Source: Halisarca cf. caerulea (lineage: Eukaryota; Porifera; Demospongiae; Chondrillida; Halisarcidae). From it: a stretch of DNA of 10,000 bases. Where the stretch lies: contig CAUJGJ010000329.1 of NCBI GenBank assembly GCA_963170055.1, positions 141,901 to 151,900 of the forward strand. Reading direction: 5' to 3'. The translations under genes were made by a program, and so were the position numbers. Under the pieces are notes generated by a model. That model made no database searches. It had not been told where the DNA came from and worked only from the letters and a program-made list of their open reading frames with translations. Positions 1-9,100 of this stretch are shown here, piece after piece. Numbering within the stretch: the first letter of the stretch is position 1; every line of letters starts with the position of its first letter.

Positions 1-136
1 CAATAACTTATCTACTTCACTAGGAGATGGTTTATTGACTTTATGTTTTACTTATCCTGCTGTGATGATGGATTTTCTTATTTTGTGGTGAGGCCAAGTC
101 TGTGTTCTCTACAAGATGTTCCTCCATGTTGTTTAG
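1..136 (+). other. Intron of the RyR gene (3' end)
   Basis: This stretch precedes the acceptor TTTAG at 132-136. No frame through it gives a protein resembling the RyR segment expected upstream, and stops interrupt the frame of exon 1 (TAG at 134-136). It is read as the end of an intron entering from the left. Confidence 0.7.
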
Positions 137-241
137 GGTCCTTGTATTGGCAATCAGAAAGCCTTGGCCTCCAGCCGAGTGTGGGATGCTACTTCTGGTT
201 TTCTCAAACTCTTTGCATCCCTGCAATGGAAGCTAGGCAAG
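137..241 (+). CDS. RYR: RyR exon 1 of window: core-solenoid C-terminal helices
   Basis: Codes for 35 residues in phase 0 to 0. It begins [18 protein letters not shown], matching the vertebrate RyR motif GPC-x-ENQ-x-LA-x-SRLWDAV, then a hydrophobic helix ending WKLGK. The acceptor is TTTAG before GGT; the donor AAG|GTATGT at 242 is a strong consensus. It belongs to the last helical repeats of the core solenoid, just N-terminal to the EF-hands. Confidence 0.93.
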
Positions 242-3038
242 GTATGTGTGAGGCTTGTATCAGTTAATGGGAATAGCAATGTAGTGTGTTCTTTGATTGT
301 TTCCTGCCAGAAGTCATTGCATGAGTTAAGGGCAGACATTTTGTTGCATCATTGAGGTCAAATTGCAGCGATCACCACACAAATTGTAATAGCATAAATT
401 TGTAAACCCGTACTGAGCATGAATTGCTGTAAATAAGAGCATACACGTGTTGGGATGTGTAAGGGAAGTATGTAGAGTAGATTTAAGCTAAATTAGACTG
501 GGCTTATGTTCAAGACGCTAGAATTAGTTCCTCTTATTAGAGGACAAATTGAAAAGCATTAAAATTAGTACCCACTAAATCTTAAAATATAGAAAATCTT
601 AAAGTTTGCACCCATTAAAATGTGAATCTTTAATCCATGTGTGCAAAATGTACATGTGGTGATACATGTCTGAATACTTCTAAATCTTGCCTCTGGCTAG
701 AGGTTTTTGAGGTAAATTGAACACCTGGTAGCTGATGTGTATGTATGTACAATACTTGACAGAATTCCAACCAAATTGAGCTGCTTCTTGATCTGTTGAA
801 AGTGCAGAAGAGTCTTTTTACGTTTCTCCAGAGTATGCTGGAAGGTAGGCTAGTGTAGCTAGTAATCACTCATAAGGTTTCATCATTCTGCTGGCTGTTA
901 CAGGTGTGGAGATGAACAGCATAACTGCTAGAATAATGGCCAATATGCTGGTTGAGGAGAGTGCAGTTGTCATGGTAAAGTTTAGCTCACTAGTGCATTG
1001 GAATTTAGTCTGATTTGTTAATGTATAGTTTAATTGCTATGTGTGACACGTTTTTAATACTATTTTTCCTACCAATACTACAGGATATTATGCAATTTTA
1101 CAATATGTTTCTTGAACTGAAAGACTTAGTGACTGCTCAAGCATTCAAGGTGAGTTCATCTGCACACATTGCTGTACTATGGAATGTATGTACAGTGAAA
1201 CCTGTCTATAAAGACCGTTCGAAAACCAAATGACTATGGTCTCTGTGGACAGACTGTTCTTACTCAGAGTTATATCGGTATCACTAAGATGTACCATGAT
1301 TCAGCCTACAGTGATCTCTATAGACAGGTGGTACTTGTACTGTACATAAGTACTGTACATGAAAGGTGGTCTCTATAGACAGGTGGTGCTTATACTGTAC
1401 ATACCTACTGTACATGTAGAAGTGGTCTCTATAGACAGGTGGTGCTTATACTGTACATAAGTACTGTACATGCAGAGGTTGTCTCTATAGACAGGTGGTG
1501 CCTTGTACTGTACATAAGTACTGTAAATGAGAGGTGGTCTCTATAGACAGGTGGTGCTTATACTGTACATACCTACTGTACATGTAGAAGTGGTCTCTAC
1601 AGACAGGTGGTGCTTATACTGTACATACCTACTGTACATGTAGAAGTGGTCTCTATAGACAGGTGGTGCTTATACTGTACATACCTACTGTACATGTAGA
1701 AGTGGTCTCTATAGACAGGTGGTGCTTATACTATACATACCTACTGTACATGTAGAAGTGGTCTCTTTAGACAGGTGGTGCTTATACTGTACATACATAC
1801 TGTACATGTAGAAGTGGTCTCTTTAGACAGGTGGTGCTTATACTGTACATACATACTGTACATGTAGAAGTGGTCTCTTTAGACAGGTGGTGCTTATACT
1901 GTACATACCTACTGTACATGTAGAAGTGGTCTTTCCTTACAGTTGGTCCTTAGGCCAGTTTTGTGCTGACGACTAGTGATAATATTCATGCCTGTTTTTC
2001 TACAGGAGTACGATTTGAATGGTGATGGATGGATCTCTAGGATGGAGTTTCAAAAGGCTATGGAAACCCATTCATCCTATTCCCCGTATGTCTGGGGATG
2101 TATAGTGCATGCTGTATGCTGTTCACACCTGTGTGACCAGTCCCATCAAAGTTGCCATTTGTGACTGTTTGTATTGTGGTTTACAAATACCACCTGTACA
2201 GATATCATACATATGTACAGCATTTGGATACTTGGATGTTAGGAAATTCCACTTTTCTACATTTGGCAGTTTTCTCTCATACATACCACCTGCTATCCCA
2301 AGTCTTGCACTATGATTTGGTCTTTTGGTATTCCTGTGATGCAGTATACAGTGGAACCCCTCTAGTCCAGCCCCTGAATTGCAGACACCCCTCTATTATA
2401 GACACATACAACTGGAACCAAATGATACACTATACTGTGAAATAGTACATCTTCAATTCCTGAAATGAAGACACCTTATTATTCAGGACAGTGTTTTCTG
2501 GTCTCAAGGTGTCTGGAATAGGGGAGTTCAACTGTAATACATACATACAGTGAAACCTGTCTAATCCAGCACCCGTTGGGGAATGTAAAACAGTGCTGGA
2601 TTAGCAGGTTGCTGGATTATAGAGGTTAGTTTGTATGGTAAATTTATGGTCAGTGCCTGAGAATCTTGACCGGTTTAGGAGAATGCTGGTTTATAGAGGT
2701 GCTGGATTAGCAGGTTCCTCTGTACTTCTGTGTACAATGTGGGGATTGGATGTATTATGTGTAGTATACGTTCGTTTCATTCCATGCATCTGTCTTGTGA
2801 AGTGCAATGGTTTATGGGGTTTGATATGCCCTCCTGAATGTCACATGATACCCTTAAACCCTGATGTGATGGCTTTATTTTATAGAAGTGAAATTAACTA
2901 CATGATGGACTGTGCTGACCTTGATAAAGATGGTCGTCTTGACTATTTGGAATTCACACGAAGATTTCATAGTCCAGCTGAGCAGATTGGTGAGTGAATT
3001 TGGGTTTAAATATTTAAGGTATTATACTGATATTTGAG

Positions 3039-3103
<65 letters not shown>

Positions 3104-3123
3104 TCATGCACATGTGCCTGCAC

Positions 3124-3195
<72 letters not shown>

Positions 3196-6100
3196 CACAC
3201 ACACACACACATGCACACACACAAGCACATCAATACATTTACGTATTTTGCTTCAAACGTCCTGCAATGTTCATAGGGTTTGATTTGTGTGTGCTAGTCA
3301 CAACATTGGCAGAGCATCTCCCAAACAACAAGTGCATTGAACGGTTGCGATTGAGCAGAAGTTCCATATTTGCTTATTTTGAAAAGAGTCTTGGCCGAAT
3401 AGAGATTGTTGGTAAGCTGCTGACTCTGAAACATAAGTTTAAACAACCTTCTGAATGCTTGCTGTATGAATGTCCAATGTAGACTGTACAGGTATTTGAT
3501 GGTAGCTCAATCCTCCATGCTAGTGAAACTTTTTTTGTTTTCTGGAGAATTTAGAAACACCTGTTTTTAGTCATTCATGTACAATGTGTATATATAATTA
3601 TTATCATTATTATTATAGGTCATATTAGGCCAAAATGGCCCTTTAACCCAAAAGCTGCTGCACATTTCCATGCAAGCAGTACAGGTGGAAAACCAAGAAA
3701 ATGACACATAAGAGTGATCAAAAAGCTACTAAATGAACTCAAACCTTCACAGTGAAATAATGTATGAAGATCAAAGCGTATGCGTTGTGAGCCCATCATA
3801 AAACACGTATATAGACTGTATATGTACTACCAGGGGCGTAGCCAGGGGGGTGCAAAAGGGGCAAATGCCCCCCTTTTTGCGGAATTTCACAATCAAATAT
3901 TATTTAAATTGATCCTTTTAAATAAGAACATGTAACTTCTTACTTTGCTCTCAAAGCCAAAAAAGTTTCCAGGAAACTTTAAAAGAATTGACTTTCCTCC
4001 TAAAAGAGAGCTTTGAAAGATTCTACCCTTTCGAATCGTTTTATCGCTCTGTACAATTAGCGTGTGTGACAGCCGTTTCAGAGTAAAAGCCTGCTACTTA
4101 CAGTGGGCATGCCCACAAATTTGCTCATTTTTTGTCCCCCCTTTTCTTATTTCCTGGCTACACCCCTGACTACAAGGACTGACAATAAAGCCTAAAAATC
4201 AAAATTAAAATACCCAGTACAAGGGCTGCAGAACCCTACATGCCTATATAATATATGTGTGTATGTGTGTGCATAGGCAAAAGTGGAAATGTGGAACGGG
4301 TGTATTTTGAGATCAAACCATGGTGGATGCACCAGTGGCAGGAAAGGCAAGTTCAAGATTCAAAGAGAGAGTTCATTCAGAATTTGGATGTACACAGTCA
4401 AAGACAGAAGCTTGGAGCTTTTATTGATTTCTGTGAAGATACTATTTTTGAGGTGAAATGCATGTGCATATATGTTGGCTATTGAATAGTATACTATATA
4501 TGATGGCAGGGTTTTATCTGGGGTCAAATTTTTTGGGGGGAACCTACACATCTATTTATATGTATGTATGTATATACACACATGCGTGGCGCGGCGCGGC
4601 GTGGCGTGGCGCAAGCATGATGTTGTGTATTCAATAATATTAAAAACCCCACTCATGCATGCAGCATGCATATCAGGTTTTCTTTCAAAATAATGATGAA
4701 GATGAAGCAGTGGCAAAGTATAGTGATGTACGTAACGGCGGGGCAGATATGCATGTGGAATAATAGTGGTCTAGGGAGGTCTGGGGGTATGTTCCCCTAG
4801 GAAAATTTTTAGTTTTCATGCCTCAGAAGGTGATAAATGAGGCTGTTTTATGCCACTCAAGCTGTTTCTGAATACAGTCCACAGATTGGTCTGTTGCAAA
4901 TGTGCATGTGTGTTATAGCTAGGATAAAATTTCAAGGGAAAGATACCCCCTGTGCCCCCTTTCCTCTAAAAGAAACCCTGAACATGTGCAAGCATGCGTA
5001 AGTACCTATACATGAATAAATCCTTGCACGAATGCTTATGCCATGCTGTTTGGAACAAAGCTAAACCACGTGCAATTTACATTAGAACTCCTAAATTTTG
5101 ACACATGTATTCATTGACTATGTAACTGCTAAATAAACATACATACCAATGGATTCAAGATTGATTAATACAAGCTATTAATAATATAAGCATTTTTGGC
5201 AAATTCTACCCTTTATAAATGGATTTATGATCAATTCATGACAGTGTTCCTTCACAAAAATTAAGCCTGCATATTTTTATTTTGGGGGGGAACCATACCC
5301 AGGGTTCCCCCCCCCCCCCCCCCCAGATAAAACCCTGGATGGTATATGTGTCCACTCATTGAGGGAATTCCAATTTTTACTATCACCCTTTCTTCATGTG
5401 TACTTTGCATAGATTCAACATGCAGCAAAGATTAATGAAATCGAGTCACAAGAGGAGATCAGAAAGGCTGAGTTTCACAGGAAGCAACATATGGGAACAG
5501 AACTCAAAATGTATGTTTAAATTAGACAAAGAGGTACTTTAGGTTGCCGTGCTGTACTGTAGGTTGCCATTCTGTACTGTAGGTTGCCGTGCTGTACTGT
5601 AGGTTGCCATTCTGTACTGTAGGTTGCCGTGCTGTACTGTAGGTTGCAGTGCTGTACTGCAGGTTACCGTACTGTACTGTAGGTTGCCATGCTGTACTGT
5701 AGGTTGCCATGCTGTACTGTAGGTTGCCATGCTGTACTGTAGGTTGCCATGCTATACTGTAGATTGCCGTGCTGTACTGTAGGTTACCGTGCTGTACTGT
5801 AGGTTGCCATCCTATACTGTAGGTTGCCGTGCTGTACTGTAGGTTGCCGTACTGTACTGTAGGTTGCCATGCTATACTGTAGGTTGCCGTGCTGTACTGT
5901 AGGTTGCCATGCTATACTGTAGGTTGCCATGCTATACTGTAGGTTACCGTGCTGTACTGTAGGTTGCCATGCTGTACTGTAGGTTGCCGTGCTGTACTGT
6001 AGGTTACCGTGCTGTACTGTAGGTTGTCATGCTATACTGTAGGTTGCCGTGCTGTACTGTAGGTTACCGTGCTGTACTGTAGGTTGCCGTGCTGTACTGT

Positions 6101-9100
6101 AGGTTGCCGTGCTGTACTGTAGGTTGCCATGCTATACTGTAGGTTGCCGTGCTGTACTGTAGGTTACCGTGCTGTACTGTAGGTTGCCATGCTATACTGT
6201 AGGTTGCCATGCTATACTGTAGGTTACCGTGCTGTACTGTAGGTTGCCGTGCTGTACTGTAGGTTGCCGTACTGTACTGTAGGTTGCCGTACTGTACTGT
6301 AGGTTGCCGTACTGTACTGTAGGTTGCTGTGCTGTACTGTAGGTTGCTGTGCTGTACTGCAGGTTGCTGTGCTGTACTGTAGGTTGCTGTACTGTACTGT
6401 AGGTTGCTGTGCTGTACTATAGTCATACTGATGTTGAGTGCACAGAAATCTAGTCTCAACATGATTGTCTCATACTTTAATTGACTTGAATTTCTATCAT
6501 ATCCATGAGTACATACGTATTTATCTTATTTTTGATTGTTTTGTATGTGTGTTTTTTTTTCTCCAGATCTAGTGATGTTACCGGCCATTCCCAAGCTTCC
6601 TTACCAGTTAAGGCACTCATTTTTGTGCTCCACATACTTTCTATTGTTTGGACGGTTCACCTTCCTAAGTTCAGAAGGAAATGTGTGTCTTTGTGGTGAG
6701 TTGCAGCTTTTGCATACATAGTATATAATACTATGTGATGTTGATTGGGTGGTATTATGTAGGCAATATTCAAGGTGGGCTGTTGCCCCTAAAGGTGCTT
6801 TTGAGAATGGACAAATGCAGAGAACTCAGCAACCAAAGCCACCTGTTGAAAATGGTCCTGATAGTCCTACTTCAGCCTCACCCTCCTCGGCTGATAGCCA
6901 AGTTTCCACTCCTACAAGTTCCTATCCTCTTCCAAACTTCAATCGTTCAGAAATCAAACCACCTTCAGAATTTTCAAGCCTTGAAGTTGACTTTTCCCTC
7001 ATGGCCGCATCCTCAGAATCTTCAAAGCCAATGATATCTGCTCGCCATCGAATGGGCTCATGGTCTTCAACACTGGCACGTCACTACTACCGGCTTCACA
7101 TTGTTCTACTAATCCTCACAGCATTGATCAATGTCTGCTTGTTGAGCTACAAAGTGAGATCACTTGACTAAGCCTAAAGTTCACTCGTTGTCCATGCATA
7201 TGATATTTATCCTTTGCCTGTAGATTGCACGGGGCAGCTTGCTAGAATGCATTAAAGAGAGACATAGTGATGTATGTGCTACTGAATTGGCTGCATCTTC
7301 TTGGGTCACAGCTATTTTGACATTATTGGGCTGTACCCATGCCATGGTGGCTGGAATACTACTGGTGTCGTACTACCATCTCAAAGTAGGAAGACATGAA
7401 GTGTTTGCCTATCACTCCTTTGAGATGTGTGTTACCCCTGTAATCTCACATTTAGATTCCACTTCTGCTCTTCAAACGGGAGAAGCAGATTGCAAGGGAG
7501 TTAGAGTTTTCAAAGAAATGGTTGACGGTGGCACCTGAGAGCTACAAAGAAAAGTGGGACAGTTTGGTCCTCAAGTCCCCAATGTTCCCTAAGCTTTTGT
7601 GGGACAAGCAGCTAAAAAGCAGGGTATGCTTCTTGACAAATGTCCCTAGAGTGCATTTAAAGTGAATTCTTTATCACTGTAGCTTGTGGCACAGCATGGA
7701 GCAGCAGCTTTACCACTGTTTGGAATGGACAAGCACAAAGCTACCACTGACTCAGTTTGGAGTGCCTCCTGGGCTGTAGTGATAGCTGCGTTTGACAAGT
7801 ACTTACGATACTATGTGTGGTCACTAGGAGTGTTGGCCACTAACCTGGTGGGTTCCTGGTTTCTTTTTTTTCCCAATAATTCATGTTTGGTGTTAGTTTG
7901 TTATTGTATGTATTATATATGCATTGCTTTGTATGTATGCATGTACGTACATATGTATATACATGAGTAGTGGTCAAAGCATACACTTTTTCAGTCCTTG
8001 TAGGAAAACTGGAAGTTCTAGAGGGAATTTAGTTGTCCAACCTCCCTGTTGTAGCATTTGGAATACCAGGGGTTTTCCCTCCTCTCTGTGGTAGCATTGC
8101 ATTAATAATACCAGGGGGTTTCCCTCCTCTGTGTAGTTGTGTATCAGGTATATTGTAGTATAGAATGGTTCAGATGCACACTAACAATGTTGTTGTTTTG
8201 TGTGTTTGTGTGCATTAGGGCTATTTTGAGTGGTGTCGGCAATAGGAATATTTCTTACTGTTTCATGTACATCAAATGTGTCATTGTTTGTGTTAAGATA
8301 CAGTAAATTCTCATTAATCTGCCATCGATTTATCCAACAAACCCTCTCTGGGCTGCCATCAATTTTGTGCATGAGTTGGTTAAAAAGGCTACACATTGAT
8401 TTGGATAATCTGCCAAATTCATTAATCCACTCAAATTTTTCAAAATGAAGTGTGGCAGATTAACGAGAATTCACTGTAGTATGTGTAGGTGTACTTGTGC
8501 CGGTCATATTTGCAGATAGCTCCCTATACACCAGGCTACATGGTTGTGTGTGTGCATGCTATAGCTGTTTCTGCCTTTGCAGCCTTTACTGTATCGATTT
8601 TTTGGATTCCTTGTGAGTGTTTTGGGATTGTTCTGGAGCCCTTTCTTCTTCTCCATCCACTTACTTGATTTTGTATGGAGCTCCACTGATCTACAGAATG
8701 TACTGAAATCAGTCATGCTCAACTATCGTCAGGTTTGTAGTTTGAGTGGTAGATCCTGGCTCAGGTTAAATTGTACCTGTACAGAGTTTTGTTTTGTTTA
8801 GGTGGTGGTGACCATGCTGATGACATGCACTGTAGTCTACCTGTATACTGTGGTGGCATTCAACATGTTTCAGAAGTACTATCTAACTGATCAAACTGAT
8901 TCTGTTGTCCCCAACTGCGATACCATGTTCAAGGTTTGTGTGACTTTTGTTTACTAGGATTTTCCATTGTTGCTACGTATCTGTCCGAAATATTAATTGC
9001 ATTTATGATTGTACCTTGTATTCTTCAATTTTCTGGACTCCTCAGTGCTTTTTGTATCACTTAAACCATGGCTTAAGATCAGGAGGTGGAATAGGTACTT

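Larger units (their letters stand above)
1150..2005 (+). other. Intron 4 (856 bp), filled by a transposon end and a minisatellite
   Basis: It runs from GTGAGT to TTCTACAG. Most of its length is the 56-bp minisatellite at 1313-1950, preceded by a TA-flanked CAGTGAAACC terminus at 1193. The remainder holds nothing recognisable. Confidence 0.85.
2086..2885 (+). other. Intron 5 (800 bp) with two adjacent MITEs
   Basis: Separates the two EF-hand exons. It contains inverted-repeat elements at 2349-2534 and 2548-2722. The flanks 2086-2346 and 2725-2885 show no recognisable feature. An open frame that runs from the second element into exon 6 is accidental. Confidence 0.85.
2990..3276 (+). other. Intron 6 (287 bp), mostly microsatellite
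   Basis: Runs from GTGAGT to TTCATAG. It is dominated by (TA)n at 3046-3099 and (CA)n at 3124-3223, with little unique sequence. Confidence 0.9.
3412..4276 (+). other. Intron 7 (865 bp) with nested repeats
   Basis: Holds a CAGGGG-ended DNA element (3831-4168) that seems inserted into an older dispersed repeat (about 3618-4240). The segment 3412-3600 shows nothing recognisable. Confidence 0.8.
4507..5337. mobile_element. Non-autonomous DNA transposon, 831 bp, CAGGGTTTTATC ends, 5-bp TSD
   Basis: The left end CAGGGTTTTATCTGGGG is the exact reverse complement of the right end CCCCAGATAAAACCCTG (17 bp). GATGG flanks it at 4502-4506 and 5338-5342. Beyond the terminal repeat both ends continue with G-run/C-run and AACC/GGTT, so the inverted repeat is longer but interrupted. 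There is no open frame of useful size. The internal phrase GGTCTAGGGAGGTCTGGGGG suggests a multi-copy family. Confidence 0.85.
4453..5412 (+). other. Intron 8 (960 bp), mostly one DNA element
   Basis: After subtracting the 831-bp element and its 5-bp duplication, about 124 bp remain. The original intron was therefore as short as its neighbours. No gene seen. Confidence 0.85.
7848..8582 (+). other. Intron 14 (735 bp) with repeats and a MITE
   Basis: Contains TATG/TATA-rich simple sequence (about 7905-7970), a short tandem duplication (8041-8139), an inverted-repeat element (8301-8476) and otherwise unrecognised sequence. It ends CCTTTGCAG. Confidence 0.85.

Noticed and set aside
1..136. A further RyR exon upstream of 137
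   Set aside because: CACTAG at 20-25 could be an acceptor, but no frame gives the segment expected before GPC, and no compatible donor is present.
630..869. A 79-codon minus-strand open frame over exon 2
   Set aside because: Shadow of the coding strand. The plus-strand exon matches RyR and has clean splice sites.
2635..2885. Upstream extension of the exon 6 open frame as coding
   Set aside because: It begins inside a MITE. The TTTATAG acceptor at 2885 gives exact phase with exon 5 and a continuous EF-hand match.
3006..3482. Open frames over the TA/CA tract, both strands
   Set aside because: They translate dinucleotide repeats. One runs on into exon 7, but in a frame fixed independently by exon 6 and the RyR homology, so only 3277-3411 is coding.
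5541..6420. CRISPR-like array
   Set aside because: The 20-bp units are directly adjacent without unique spacers, and they lie in a eukaryotic intron.
6064..6462. A 132-codon minus-strand open frame rich in Y, S, T, Q (also 5522-5730)
   Set aside because: It is the complement of the 20-bp minisatellite, whose unit has no stop in any minus-strand frame. Openness is a by-product of composition, with no homology or splice logic.
6536..6721. Alternative frame across exon 10 ([15 protein letters not shown]...)
   Set aside because: It does not fit the phase from exon 9 or into exon 11; the chosen frame does both and gives a membrane helix.
7386..7538. Read-through from exon 12 (frame continues past 7385)
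   Set aside because: The continuation loses RyR similarity, while splicing 7385 to 7456 restores [12 protein letters not shown], matching LKVPLVIFKREK.
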